From positions 62,001 through 126,000 of the forward strand of contig JAUYCC010000019.1 of assembly GCA_030692365.1 (NCBI GenBank): DNA of 64,000 nt, in the 5' to 3' direction. The stretch is from Pelolinea sp. Lineage in GTDB: Bacteria; Chloroflexota; Anaerolineae; Anaerolineales; Anaerolineaceae. The position numbers were made by a program, and so were the translations under genes. Below, in pieces: positions 8,277 through 17,350 of this stretch (position 1 is its first letter; each line of letters opens with the position of its first letter). Below the pieces are notes generated by a model. The model searched no databases. It was not told the origin of the DNA and worked only from the letters and a program-made list of their open reading frames with translations.

Positions 8277-9233
8277 TCATCTTGTTTTTAACAGACGGTT
8301 GAAAAAATCCACGGTACGGCGTATTAAGAGCGGATCATCATTCCCCTGCCGCAGGAAAGTGTGCGGAGCATCCTCATAAAAGAAACATTCATGCTCCCTG
8401 CCCGCTTCTTCAAACTGCTCGCACAGGCGCTTCGACCAACTTACGTCAATGGTGGTATCCGCGGTGCCGTGATGGACGCTGAACGCTGCGTCGGTCGCGG
8501 TAAGGTCGTAAACATTGAATCCCGCTGAGTCATTGGTATACCTCTGGCTGACAGCGCCATAGAGAACAGCGGCTTTAATTTCAGGCACCAGGTTGGTTAC
8601 CCTTAATGCCACGCCCCCGCCCAGACTGTGTCCCCAGATGCCCATGCGTGAAAGGTCAGCATTTTCAAACAGGCTGCCTTTCTGGCCGGCCTCTTTGCGC
8701 ACATAAGCCAGCAAGTTGAGAACGTCTATAACATAACCTGCCTGAAAATCGCGAATCCGGCCAGGCGAATCAGACGGTGGAAAATTGCGCATATTGGGGT
8801 GTAGCACAATATAACCGTTTTGCGCGATGGCATCCGCGTAACGGGTAGAGTAATCCAGCGTTTCGTATTCACTGGCCGATATGTATCCATGTAACGCGAT
8901 GACCACAGGGAAAGGACCTTTTCCTTTGGGTATATTCACAAATCCGTGGATGATCAATCCGTCGCTGTCATAGGTGATGTAGTAGCGCGTAAACTCTTTT
9001 TCATTATGCCAGGGATACTCAATCGTGAGTTCTCCCTGCCCGTATTCGCGGCTGGCCAAAGCTTCCAGAGAATACAGTGACGCAGCATCGGGTGACGCGG
9101 TTAGGGTTGGTTGAACAATCACCGGTAAGGTTGCTTTCGAGGTTGCATTCTCAGAAGATGGAACTTGAGCAACTGGCGCACAAGCAGAAATCATCAAGCC
9201 AAGTAGCAGTACAAAAACCTGCGGTTTTTTCAT
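8277..9233 (-). CDS. lipoprotein with alpha/beta-hydrolase domain
   Basis: 318 residues. The N-terminus MKKPQVFVLLLGLMISAC is a lipoprotein signal with Cys18 as the lipidation site, followed by a Ser/Thr-rich spacer. The hydrolase domain starts near residue 65. VVIALHGY supplies the oxyanion region, GIWGHSLGGGVAL the nucleophile elbow (Ser), a GTADTT stretch the likely Asp and DAPHTF the likely His. This arrangement resembles dienelactone-hydrolase and prolyl-oligopeptidase-type esterases. The protein should be anchored outside the membrane. Substrate unknown. It is a single-gene unit bounded by a terminator. Confidence 0.82.
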   Translation of the reverse strand: MKKPQVFVLLLGLMISACAPVAQVPSSENATSKATLPVIVQPTLTASPDAASLYSLEALASREYGQGELTIEYPWHNEKEFTRYYITYDSDGLIIHGFVNIPKGKGPFPVVIALHGYISASEYETLDYSTRYADAIAQNGYIVLHPNMRNFPPSDSPGRIRDFQAGYVIDVLNLLAYVRKEAGQKGSLFENADLSRMGIWGHSLGGGVALRVTNLVPEIKAAVLYGAVSQRYTNDSAGFNVYDLTATDAAFSVHHGTADTTIDVSWSKRLCEQFEEAGREHECFFYEDAPHTFLRQGNDDPLLIRRTVDFFNRLLKTR

Positions 9234-9423
9234 TTTCTACAATCCTGTCCTAAATCAGGTAATATTTATAAGGTTTATCAAATTTATTGGCAGTATTATC
9301 GCATGGAATTTTCCCGTACAGCATCAAGGAATGAGAGTTTTACAAATCTCTTACAAAAAGAGAGAACCGAAGACAAATCCATATCATGCGATAATTAGTC
9401 ATTCATATTTCAAAGGATGGAAA

Positions 9424-10410
9424 ATGAAACCATTCGGATGGGGAATCATCGGACCAGGACGCATCGCGCAGAAATTCGCGGATTGTGTTCAGGTCTTACC
9501 TGATTCCACAATTCACGCGATCGCCAGCCGCAGCGCTAGCGACATCCATCGCCTTACTCATAAAATGCATGCGGAAACAGGATACCGAAGCTACGAAGAG
9601 CTTGTGCTAGACCCAAATGTGGACGCGGTTTATATTGCAACACCGCATCGTTTTCATTATGAAAACGCCATGCTTTGTCTTTCCCACGGCAAACCGGCGC
9701 TTGTTGAAAAAGCGTTTACAGTCAACGCCCGCGAGGCTAAAAGCCTGGTTGCCGCAGCCAAAGAAAAAGGGATATTCCTGATGGAAGCCATGTGGTTGCT
9801 CTTTCTGCCTGTTTACCGGCAGGTGCAGCGTTGGCTGGACAGCAGGAAGATAGGTGATGTTCGGCTTGTGACTTCCTCGCTGGGTTTTCTTGCTCGGCGT
9901 GACCTTGAAGACCGCCTGCTAAACCCCGCCCTGGCAGGCGGTACTGTTTTGGACCTGGGCGTGTATGCCATGGCGGTTTCACAGCTTGTTTTCCAAAGGT
10001 ATCCAAATTCCATCAAAGCTCAGGGCTTTGTAGGGGAAACCGGTGTGGATGAAGCCATCAGCGCCAGCCTGGATTACGGCAACGGAAATTTTTCGCAATT
10101 CGCCTGTACCTTCCTTGCCAAGCCGTCCATGCAGGTGGAAATATTTGGCGGCAAGGGAAAAATCACAATCCACCCAGTCTACGTTTCATCTGAACAAGCT
10201 ACCTTGACGGTCAATGGACGTGAAAAAACAGTCCAGCTCCCCCACCGCATCAATGGGTTTGAATATCAGGTCGAGGAAGCACAGCGCTGCATTCGGGTTG
10301 GTAAGCTCGAAAGCCCATTGATGCCTCTCAAGGACACGATTGATAACCTGCGCGTCCTGGATGAAATCCGAAACCAGGTCGGTGTTAGCTATCCCTTTGA
10401 AATGAAATAG
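9424..10410 (+). CDS. Gfo/Idh/MocA-family oxidoreductase
   Basis: A 328-residue NAD(P)-dependent oxidoreductase. GWGIIGPGRIAQKFADC is the N-terminal Rossmann nucleotide-binding loop; DAVYIATPHRFHYENA and ALVEKAF are the second conserved block, with EKA in place of the usual EKP. The MEAMWLLFLPVYR run is typical of the branch related to dimeric dihydrodiol dehydrogenase and some sugar dehydrogenases. I start at 9424 because AAAGGA lies nine bases upstream; the open frame extends 31 codons further without a good start. It stands alone, convergent with the small membrane protein and phosphofructokinase genes. Substrate not assignable. Confidence 0.82.
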   Translation: MKPFGWGIIGPGRIAQKFADCVQVLPDSTIHAIASRSASDIHRLTHKMHAETGYRSYEELVLDPNVDAVYIATPHRFHYENAMLCLSHGKPALVEKAFTVNAREAKSLVAAAKEKGIFLMEAMWLLFLPVYRQVQRWLDSRKIGDVRLVTSSLGFLARRDLEDRLLNPALAGGTVLDLGVYAMAVSQLVFQRYPNSIKAQGFVGETGVDEAISASLDYGNGNFSQFACTFLAKPSMQVEIFGGKGKITIHPVYVSSEQATLTVNGREKTVQLPHRINGFEYQVEEAQRCIRVGKLESPLMPLKDTIDNLRVLDEIRNQVGVSYPFEMK

Positions 10411-10423
10411 CGTCCGGAAGTCA

Positions 10424-10804
10424 TTACGCCTGGGTGGCAAAAAAGAAAAGCAAAGCCAGACCTGCCAGCTTGATCCAGTTGACAATTCCCAACGGCCGGT
10501 TGAAGCAATAAGGATCCTTCGCCTTCCGAAGGGTCTGGCTGGCGCGGAAGGAATGGGTGGCAATCAAGACCATCGTTACTACCAAAACCTCTAACCCTCT
10601 ACGATTATTAATCAAACCGAAATAATATTGAAATAAATATCCACCCAACAACAGGTCGGACAAGACCAGTGAAATATTCCCAGCACTCGCCCACTCAAGC
10701 GAGGGCTTTCTGAATACCAGTAAGCCAATCAAAAGTGCAAGCGCTTCACCGGTCACCAACAGGTTAATCAGAATACTAATGGTTTTAATAAGAGTGAAAT
10801 TCAA
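10424..10804 (-). CDS. small integral membrane protein, unknown function
   Basis: About 126 residues, largely hydrophobic, with four likely membrane segments: ISILINLLVTGEALALLIGL, LVLSDLLLGGYLF, LEVLVVTMVLIA and LAGLALLFFFA. The frame remains open into the end of the phosphofructokinase gene, so the start is unclear; I place it at a TTG at 10804 just after that stop, with GGGAG a little further upstream than usual. It would be co-transcribed with phosphofructokinase. I recognise no family. Confidence 0.5.
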   Translation of the reverse strand: MNFTLIKTISILINLLVTGEALALLIGLLVFRKPSLEWASAGNISLVLSDLLLGGYLFQYYFGLINNRRGLEVLVVTMVLIATHSFRASQTLRKAKDPYCFNRPLGIVNWIKLAGLALLFFFATQA

Positions 10805-10814
10805 TATCAGAAAT

Positions 10815-11936
10815 TCAATCTCCCAGGCAGGTGCCGACCCGGCGTGCAGTCTCAACCCAGATATGGTCAGGAGGAACAAGTCGCCGTTTGTTAACCACGC
10901 TCTTTAGTGGCACGGGCTTGACCTCCTGGCCTTTGATGGCTACCATCATTCCATGTACCCCTTCGGTGATTAAAGCGGCCGCGGTTGTACCTAATTCCGA
11001 TCCCAGCAGCCGATCTCGCGCAGATGGCGTTCCGCCGCGCTGCACATAACCAAGGATGGTCACGCGTGACTCAAGCCCTGTCAACCGTTCCAGATCCCGG
11101 GAGAGTTTCATGGTCCTGCCAGCCTGGCCGGAATAAAATTCTTCGAGCGCCGCCTTGGCTTTTTCTTTATCCTTCTTTTCTTTGGCAGCATCTTTATCTG
11201 CCAGCAGTTGCTTTTCCCGTTTGCGGTCTTCCATGGACATCGCGCCTTCGGATACAGCAATGATGCTGAAATGCTTTCCGCTGCGGCTGCGCTCAAGAAT
11301 GGCCTGAGCGATGGACTCGGGATTATAGGGGATTTCCGGGATAAGGATTACATCCGCCCCGCCAGAAATCCCTGAGCCAAGGGCTAGCCAGCCGGCATTA
11401 TGCCCCATGATCTCCACCATAATGATGCGGTGGTGGCTGTGCGCGGTACTATGAAGCCTGTCAATGGCTTCAGTGGCGATGCCCAACGCCGTATCAAAAC
11501 CCAAAGTGACATCGGTATTGGCAATATCATTATCAATGGTTTTGGGTAACGTGAGGATGTTCAGTCCTTTATCCATCAGGCTGAAGGCATTTTTCTGCGT
11601 GCCGCCGCCACCGATACATACCAGCACATCCAGGTGATGTTTTTTGTAGGTTTCCACCATCGCACCGCGCATATCCTGGATCTTGCCGCCCACCAGCATC
11701 TTGGAAGGTTTGTCACGGCTGGTGCCGAGGATTGTGCCGCCAAGGGTGAGGATACCGGATAATGCAGACTCATCCAGCATGATATGGCGGTCGTGCAGCA
11801 GGCCGCGAAAACCATCATAAAAACCGATCAATTGCAGATCATAGACATAGGATGCTGATTTGCCTAAACCGCGCAGAGCGGCATTCAATCCGGGATTATC
11901 GCCTCCTGCAGTCAGGACGCCTACATTGATGGTCAT
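10815..11936 (-). CDS. pfkA: 6-phosphofructokinase, atypical
   Basis: A 373-residue phosphofructokinase that converts fructose-6-phosphate to the 1,6-bisphosphate. [16 protein letters not shown] is the N-terminal phosphoryl-donor loop, [13 protein letters not shown] the catalytic loop, and [10 protein letters not shown] and [14 protein letters not shown] are substrate-site blocks. Lys in PKTIDND is the residue found in PPi-dependent and group III enzymes; classical ATP enzymes have Gly. The donor-site motif reads [10 protein letters not shown], where GGDGS or GGDDT is usual, so the metal-coordinating Asp is replaced by Gly. A Lys/Glu-rich insertion (about residues 240-270) precedes SGQAGRT. 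The start has AAGGAG upstream. Donor (ATP or PPi) cannot be decided from this. Confidence 0.85.
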   Translation of the reverse strand: MTINVGVLTAGGDNPGLNAALRGLGKSASYVYDLQLIGFYDGFRGLLHDRHIMLDESALSGILTLGGTILGTSRDKPSKMLVGGKIQDMRGAMVETYKKHHLDVLVCIGGGGTQKNAFSLMDKGLNILTLPKTIDNDIANTDVTLGFDTALGIATEAIDRLHSTAHSHHRIIMVEIMGHNAGWLALGSGISGGADVILIPEIPYNPESIAQAILERSRSGKHFSIIAVSEGAMSMEDRKREKQLLADKDAAKEKKDKEKAKAALEEFYSGQAGRTMKLSRDLERLTGLESRVTILGYVQRGGTPSARDRLLGSELGTTAAALITEGVHGMMVAIKGQEVKPVPLKSVVNKRRLVPPDHIWVETARRVGTCLGD

Positions 11937-11996
11937 AGATTTTCTCCTTGTAATAAAGCCATTTTAATTATAGAACCTTTCAATTTGCGGCAGTGA

Positions 11997-12025
11997 CTGA
12001 CAAAATGTTAAAATAAACATATAAA
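11997..12025 (+). promoter_or_regulatory. sigma70-type promoter for the small ORF at 12045
   Basis: CTGACA (11997-12002) and TATAAA (12020-12025) are separated by exactly 17 bases, and AGAAGG lies just before the ATG at 12045. The promoter and ribosome-binding site therefore look functional even though the reading frame they serve is interrupted. Confidence 0.55.
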
Positions 12026-12044
12026 AATCATTTTAGAAGGAATT

Positions 12045-12245
12045 ATGTCAGACTTACCAGACGGATTGGATGACAATGCCATGACAGCTGCAGTGGCGTG
12101 AGAGATTGTTAATTACGCGTATCTGCGCACAGCCTATTTCAGCGAGCGCCCGAGCGAGGAAGTTTTTGTCAAACTGACCAACGAATTTATCCGCGCGCGT
12201 CAGGCAATCTATCACGGCAAGGCTCTTGAAGAAAAGAAGGATTAG
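12045..12245 (+). pseudogene. small ORF interrupted by an in-frame TGA
   Basis: From the ATG at 12045 the frame reads 18 codons, meets TGA at 12099-12101, and then continues for 47 codons to a TAG at 12243. The continuation (EIVNYAYLRTAYFSERPSEE, then VFVKLTNEFIRARQAIYHGK) is well-behaved protein sequence rich in helix formers. CGA to TGA (Arg to stop) is a simple explanation. It lies between phosphofructokinase and NfnB, in the opposite orientation. I do not recognise the family. It could be a recent nonsense mutation, a sequence error or, less likely, two short peptides. Confidence 0.6.
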
Positions 12246-12274
12246 TATTTCTTCCTAATTAATATTCAGGGGGT

Positions 12275-13690
12275 TTATGCTTTTAAGAAAGTATTGATTG
12301 ATTGGGCTGCCTGCCGGCCGGTGCCCATGGCCGAGATCACCGTCGCCCCCCCGGTGACGATATCCCCGCCGGCAAAAACTCCGTGCCGTGTGGTTTGCAA
12401 GGTTTGCGGGTTAACTACCAGGGTATCGTTCCTGGAGAATTCTAGTCCGGGCGTGTTGCGCAGTAATGAATTGGTGCCATTACCAATGGCAATCACCGCC
12501 AGGTCAATGTCCATCATGAATTCCGAACCTTCCAAAGGCAGCGGCCTGCGACGGCCGCTAGCATCCGGCTTGCCCAGCTGCATACGCTGCAGACGCACGC
12601 CTTTCAGCCAGCCTTCACCGTTATCCAGAAACTCCAGCGGTGCGGCCAGGAAAATAAACTCAATGCCTTCTTCCCTGGCATGCTGCACTTCTTCTCGCCG
12701 TGCGGGCATTTCCGCTTCGGTGCGGCGGTATATGATAGAAACCTTTCGCGCGCCAAGCCTTAGGGCTGTCCGCGCGGAATCCAACGCGGTGTTGCCCGCC
12801 CCAAAAACTGCAACCGTTTTATCTTTGTAGTTGAGCACTGGCGTGACTGCGTCCGGCTGATATGCTTTCATCAGATTCACACGCGTTAGTAATTCATTGG
12901 AGGAGTAAATTCCAACCAGTTCTTCACCGGGAATCCCGAGGAAATAAGGCAGCCCGGCTCCCGCGGCGATATATACCGCGTCGTAACCCATTTCGGTCAT
13001 CAATTCATTTAAGGTAAGGGTCATACCGATGACCACATTTTTTTCAAACCTAACCCCCAAACGCTCAAGCGCTTCTACCTCGTATCGGACAACCTCTTTG
13101 GGCAGGCGAAATTCAGGAATGCCATAGACCAGTACCCCGCCAAAGGCATGCAGCGCTTCGTAGACCGTAACGCCGTGCCCAAATCGAACCAGATCGCCCG
13201 CGCAGGCCAACGCGGATGGGCCTGACCCGATGATGGCAACCTGCTTTCCGGTTGGTCCTGGAAGTTTCTCCACCGGGCGTTGCGCGCGTTGAATAGAAGT
13301 AACATCCGCGCTAAACCGCTCGAGGTTACCAATAGCGACCGGCAAACCTTTCTTTCCGACCACACAGCACAACTCACACATTTCCTCCTGCGGGCAAACT
13401 CTGCCGCAGATGGCTGGAAGGCGGTTATCTTTGAGGATAATATCTACCGCGCCAAGATAATCCTCCCCAACAATTCGGGCGATAAAATCCGGGATGTGAA
13501 CATGCACCGGGCAGCCTTGCATGCAGGGCGCATCTTTGCATTGCAGGCAGCGCATCGCTTCTTCGCGCGCAGCCTGAGGGGCGTACCCCAGATTGACCTC
13601 ATCGAAATTATGAACGCGTTTTTCAGGATCCTGAGCCGGCATGATATGCCGCTGGATCTTCATGCGCTCTTTCAGTGGAATATCAGCCAC
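12275..13690 (-). CDS. nfnB: NfnB, large subunit of electron-bifurcating ferredoxin:NADP transhydrogenase
   Basis: A 471-residue protein of the glutamate synthase small-chain fold. The N-terminal CLQCKDAPCMQGCP and AICGRVCPQEEMCELCC carry the Cys sets for two [4Fe-4S] clusters. IIGSGPSALACAGDL is the FAD loop and VFGAGNTALDSARTALRLGA the NADPH loop, followed by IIYRRTEAEMPAR. Alone it could be mistaken for a glutamate synthase subunit (GltD). The NfnA gene directly upstream, overlapping by eight bases, makes NfnAB the better reading. NfnAB couples NADH and reduced ferredoxin oxidation to NADPH formation, which suits a fermentative or anaerobic metabolism. Confidence 0.85.
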   Translation of the reverse strand: MADIPLKERMKIQRHIMPAQDPEKRVHNFDEVNLGYAPQAAREEAMRCLQCKDAPCMQGCPVHVHIPDFIARIVGEDYLGAVDIILKDNRLPAICGRVCPQEEMCELCCVVGKKGLPVAIGNLERFSADVTSIQRAQRPVEKLPGPTGKQVAIIGSGPSALACAGDLVRFGHGVTVYEALHAFGGVLVYGIPEFRLPKEVVRYEVEALERLGVRFEKNVVIGMTLTLNELMTEMGYDAVYIAAGAGLPYFLGIPGEELVGIYSSNELLTRVNLMKAYQPDAVTPVLNYKDKTVAVFGAGNTALDSARTALRLGARKVSIIYRRTEAEMPARREEVQHAREEGIEFIFLAAPLEFLDNGEGWLKGVRLQRMQLGKPDASGRRRPLPLEGSEFMMDIDLAVIAIGNGTNSLLRNTPGLEFSRNDTLVVNPQTLQTTRHGVFAGGDIVTGGATVISAMGTGRQAAQSINTFLKA

Positions 13691-14543
13691 CCTTCACATC
13701 CCCGGCAAGCTGCTCGTCCAATTTGCAGTCATGTTCCTTTTGTTGTTCAATGGCTCTATAGGCAGTGTTCCGCCGTATCAGGCTGTCAAAATCCACCTGA
13801 TGGGCGTCAAATTCGGGGCCATCCACACAGACAAAGACAATTTTTCCACCCACCACTGCCCGGCATCCGCCACACATGCCGATGCCATCCACCATGATGG
13901 GATTCAGGCTGACAACGGTCGGGGTGTTATATTTTTGCGTGATATCTGAAACAAGTTTCATCATCGGCAAGGGACCTGCCGAGATGACACGATCAATTTG
14001 GATTCCTTGGGCGTAAAGTGCTTCCAGTTCATGGGTGATGAAACCCTTTTTTCCGTAAGAACCGTCATCTGTGGTGATGATCACCTGGTCAGCGATTGAC
14101 CTGAAATCCTCTTCCAGGATGACAAAATCTTTATTGCGCGCACCGCTGAGTGCGATGATGTGATTGCCAGCGTTCTTAAGCGCTTCAGCAACCGCGAAGG
14201 CGACTGCGGTACCCACCCCACCGCCGACTACCACGACGGTGCCATACTTCCCAATCTCGGATGGACGCCCAAGCGGACCAAGCAGGTCAGAAATCTCATC
14301 GCCTGCATTCATCTCGCAGAGCTGTTTGGTTGAAAGCCCAATCGCTTTAACAATTAAGGTAATGCTTCCCGCTTTCCTGTCAGCGTTCATGATAGTCAGC
14401 GGCACGCGTTCGCTGTCCGGCAGCGGTCTTAAGACTATGAACTGTCCGGCCTGAAATTTGGCGGCGACCAGCGGCGCGCTGACCTCCAACTGAAAAATAT
14501 CCGGGGCTATTTTTTGTTTGGACAGGATTTTATAAGCAGGCAT
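13683..14543 (-). CDS. nfnA: NfnA, small subunit of electron-bifurcating transhydrogenase
   Basis: A 286-residue ferredoxin-NADP reductase-like protein. It shows the FAD domain (FIVLRPLPDSERVPLTI), an NAD(P)-binding run VVVGGGVGTAVAFAVAEAL, and near the C-terminus GIGMCGGCRAVVGGKIVFVC followed by DGPEFDAHQVDF, the [2Fe-2S]-ligand region shared with PyrK and sulfide dehydrogenase subunits. It overlaps the downstream NfnB start by eight bases, in the usual nfnA-nfnB order. In the complex NfnA carries the NAD-binding FAD and the [2Fe-2S] cluster. Confidence 0.85.
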   Translation of the reverse strand: MPAYKILSKQKIAPDIFQLEVSAPLVAAKFQAGQFIVLRPLPDSERVPLTIMNADRKAGSITLIVKAIGLSTKQLCEMNAGDEISDLLGPLGRPSEIGKYGTVVVVGGGVGTAVAFAVAEALKNAGNHIIALSGARNKDFVILEEDFRSIADQVIITTDDGSYGKKGFITHELEALYAQGIQIDRVISAGPLPMMKLVSDITQKYNTPTVVSLNPIMVDGIGMCGGCRAVVGGKIVFVCVDGPEFDAHQVDFDSLIRRNTAYRAIEQQKEHDCKLDEQLAGDVKGG

Positions 14544-14603
14544 ACGCGCCCAAGTATAACTGATTTTGGTTTATCACTATCAAAAAATAAAGATGAAGAT
14601 TCC

Positions 14604-16199
14604 TTAATAAATATAGATTTTGATAGTAACCACCACCGCCACCAGGATGGCCAATGCCAAGCTGTGAAGCAGAATACCGCGCAGAATTTCGCGTTCATGG
14701 CCGAACCATTTAGTGGAGGTGCTGGCGATGACGATGGACTGCGCGTCGATCATCTTGCCCATCACGCCGCCCGCGCTGTTGGCTGCGGACATGACTATCG
14801 GATCAATGCCCAGTTGTTCAGCGGTGATGCGCTGAAGGCTGCCAAATAAAACATTGGAGGATGTGTCCGAACCGGTGATGGCTACACCCAACCATCCTAA
14901 AAGAGTTCCGAAGAATGGGTAAAGTGGTCCTGCATTCGCGAATGCCATTCCAAGTGTGGCATCCATCCCGCTGAAGCGCGTGACGAATCCCAAAGCCATC
15001 ATCCCGGAAATGGTCAGTAAAGAAAACCTCACCTCGTAAATTGCTTTAATAAACATTCCGGCGATAACACGCGGTTTGAATCCAAGGATCAGCCCGTTGA
15101 TTGCCGCGGCCAAAAAGATAGCGGTGCCTGTGGCAGATAACCAATTTAACCTGAAGACTGCGGCTTCCGCTTTGGGCGCCATGGTAACCGGAGGAACGCG
15201 AAATACTTGCTGGTCGAGGAAAGGAATGGGAATTTGGAATGTCGTTGTATCCAGAAGAGATTTGAATTGCGGAATTCCCCATATCAGCACCAAGACAACC
15301 AGTACCATCCAGGGCAGCCAGATTTTATAACTCGCAACATTTGGGATGGGGTTTGAAAGTGAACAATAAGGATTTACAGACTTAGTTCTTCGTCCGCGAA
15401 TCCGGATGGCGATCAGGGTAACCCCAAGGGAAACCAGTCCTGCCAGAATGCTCACCAACCAGGGGCCATGGTAGGTGGATACAAGTAATTGAGTAACGGC
15501 AAAGGATAAGCCGGCTGCGAGTAAAACGGGAAGGAGCTCTCTGGTCTTTTTCCAGCCCGCATAGACCCACACCAGCCAAACCGGCACGAGCACCCCGAAG
15601 GGTGTCAGCAAGAGCCCAACCATGCCGCTCAGTTGGCGCAAATCTAACCCGGTCACCCCTTGCAATGCGACTATCGGTGTACCCAAGCCGCCATAAGCAA
15701 CCGGCGCGGTATTGGCCAGGAGCGAAAGGATAGACGCCTGAAGCGGTGAAAAATTAAGACCGATTAAGATAGCAGCCGTTATCGCGACCGGGGTTCCAAA
15801 TCCGGCCGCGCCCTCCAGCATGGCGCCGAAGCAAAACGCAACAATCAACAACTGCAGACGTTTATCATCCGTAATGGTGACCAGAGCTGATCGAAACCCA
15901 TCAATAACTCCGGCTTTGGTAAGCACACGAAAAAGAAAAAAGACGTTTAATACAATCCATCCGATGGGCAGCAGCCCATAAAGAATACCAAAACCCAAAC
16001 TGGCCGCAGCTTTATCGGCAGGCATCTGATAAGCCCATACCGCAATGACCAAAGCGCTTGCCAAACCCAGGAACGCGGATAAAAAAGCTTTTAAGCGGCT
16101 AAAGAGCAACAATGCCAGCAGGACTGCTATCGGAAGGGCAGCAATCAGGGTTGAAAGGGTTGAATTACCAAAGGGATTATAAGTTTGATACCAGTTCAT
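14604..16199 (-). CDS. lctP: L-lactate permease
   Basis: A 531-residue integral membrane protein with about a dozen hydrophobic segments, matching the lactate permease LctP/GlcA family, which imports lactate and glycolate with protons. Conserved runs include FCFGAMLEGAAGFGTPVAIT, LLANTAPVAYGGLGTPI, and near the C-terminus GWLGVAITGSDTSSNVLFG and MSAANSAGGVMGKMI. No lactate dehydrogenase gene is adjacent. It lies upstream of nfnAB in the same direction with a 60-base gap, and may share a transcript. The ribosome-binding site is weak. Confidence 0.9.
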   Translation of the reverse strand: MNWYQTYNPFGNSTLSTLIAALPIAVLLALLLFSRLKAFLSAFLGLASALVIAVWAYQMPADKAAASLGFGILYGLLPIGWIVLNVFFLFRVLTKAGVIDGFRSALVTITDDKRLQLLIVAFCFGAMLEGAAGFGTPVAITAAILIGLNFSPLQASILSLLANTAPVAYGGLGTPIVALQGVTGLDLRQLSGMVGLLLTPFGVLVPVWLVWVYAGWKKTRELLPVLLAAGLSFAVTQLLVSTYHGPWLVSILAGLVSLGVTLIAIRIRGRRTKSVNPYCSLSNPIPNVASYKIWLPWMVLVVLVLIWGIPQFKSLLDTTTFQIPIPFLDQQVFRVPPVTMAPKAEAAVFRLNWLSATGTAIFLAAAINGLILGFKPRVIAGMFIKAIYEVRFSLLTISGMMALGFVTRFSGMDATLGMAFANAGPLYPFFGTLLGWLGVAITGSDTSSNVLFGSLQRITAEQLGIDPIVMSAANSAGGVMGKMIDAQSIVIASTSTKWFGHEREILRGILLHSLALAILVAVVVTIKIYIY

Positions 16200-16211
16200 A
16201 GGCCGGGGTTT

Positions 16212-16415
16212 TTAGATCTTGCCCGTGTTCACCAATTGCGCAAAAAGCTCAAAAGAGCGGTTATAAGATGCTTCAGCTTCCGCCGGAAAACTGCACGCGG
16301 GCAGTTCACGGCTGCGTAAATGATAGGCGATACATTCACAACATACCCCCTTGCGGTGGCAGGGTTCATAGCTGCAATTACACCTCTTCAGGTTAGCTGG
16401 CTGCTTGCACTCCAT
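16212..16415 (-). CDS. Cys-rich small protein, DUF6485-like
   Basis: A 67-residue protein with Cys in the pattern CNCSYEPCHRKGVCCECIAY and a later LPACSF, as I recall for the DUF6485 family of small putative metal- or cluster-binding proteins. AAGGAG six bases before the ATG supports the start. It ends 12 bases before the lactate permease start and is probably co-transcribed with it. Function unknown. Confidence 0.65.
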   Translation of the reverse strand: MECKQPANLKRCNCSYEPCHRKGVCCECIAYHLRSRELPACSFPAEAEASYNRSFELFAQLVNTGKI

Positions 16416-16483
16416 GATAAACTCCTTGAATACTTTTTATGACTACCAGTATGCAATTATAGATGATGAACCAAATAGGTCAT

Positions 16484-16492
16484 TGTTATAAT
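16484..16492 (+). promoter_or_regulatory. extended -10 promoter
   Basis: TGTTATAAT fits the extended -10 consensus TGnTATAAT. Transcription would begin near 16499, leaving either a leaderless GTG start at 16501 or a leader of about 14 bases before the ATG at 16513. Confidence 0.5.
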
Positions 16493-16512
16493 AATAACTG
16501 GTGCCAAGCATT

Positions 16513-17340
16513 ATGGAAGTAAAAAACTTCAGCAGATTGCAGGAGCTGGTAACCAGCGCCAGAAAAGCGCTGGCAGCAGGGGATCGGACAGACGCGCGTC
16601 AGTATGCCGAAACGCTTATTGCCGAATTCCCAAAATCCGAAGAGGGTTGGCTGGTACTGGCTTCCATCAGCAATCCTGAAGAAGCCCTTATCCATTTGGA
16701 AAACGCTTTAAGGGTTAACCCTGGCAGCCAGGCCGCTCGTCAAGGAATTCGCCTGGTCACCAGCCAGATTTTGAAAGAAAAGAAATCGGTTGAAGAAATG
16801 CCAAAAAAACCTGTACTCGAAGATACCCAACCCATCAAAATCATAGAGAATGAGGTCATTGAGGTTGATTCAGAGGTTGAATTTGATGAGATTGACGAAT
16901 CGGATTTATCTGAAGCTGCGCAAGAGTTTTCTGATCTGAAAGGTGAGCAGGTTAATACAAATGAAGTAGTTGTGGAAATCGAGTCTATTTCGGAAAATCC
17001 AGTTGAAATTCCGATGGTGGAAGAATTTCCCGCAACTATACCAGATACACCAACCCAAAAATATGATGTTCCTCAAGGTAGTGATTTAGATAAACAGGAA
17101 CCAGTATCTTCTGCAAACGAACCCACCGCAGAAAAGAAATTCCGATTCAGAAAGAAACCGGTTGAGATGTTAGATCGCCCTGAAGCGGAATCAAAAAATA
17201 TACCGGCGAGAACGGTCAGAACCGATCGAAATTCTCAAAGCAAAAGCTTTAATGTCGAAATCGTCGAACTTCTGATCATCGCTGGCGTTGCCATTCTGCT
17301 GCCTGTGCTTGTTTTTCTGTATTTCTATTTTGGAAAATAA
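16513..17340 (+). CDS. TPR-like protein with acidic middle and C-terminal membrane anchor
   Basis: About 275 residues. The first 85 form a TPR-like helical region (ARKALAAGDRTDARQYAETL, then WLVLASISNPEEALIHLENA). Residues 90-240 are low-complexity, acidic and probably disordered. The C-terminus has a single membrane segment, LLIIAGVAILLPVLVFLYFY, before a short GK tail. A tail-anchored scaffold is a fair description; no enzymatic motif is seen. A GTG at 16501 in the same frame is an alternative start, and there is no clear ribosome-binding site for either. The broken glycosidase-like lipoprotein gene follows ten bases after its stop. Confidence 0.6.
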   Translation: MEVKNFSRLQELVTSARKALAAGDRTDARQYAETLIAEFPKSEEGWLVLASISNPEEALIHLENALRVNPGSQAARQGIRLVTSQILKEKKSVEEMPKKPVLEDTQPIKIIENEVIEVDSEVEFDEIDESDLSEAAQEFSDLKGEQVNTNEVVVEIESISENPVEIPMVEEFPATIPDTPTQKYDVPQGSDLDKQEPVSSANEPTAEKKFRFRKKPVEMLDRPEAESKNIPARTVRTDRNSQSKSFNVEIVELLIIAGVAILLPVLVFLYFYFGK

Positions 17341-17350
17341 TCCTTTACGA

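Noticed and set aside
12275-14543. Glutamate synthase (GltD) reading for the large flavoprotein
   Set aside because: No glutamate synthase large subunit is present, and the overlapping NfnA-like gene makes the NfnAB assignment stronger.
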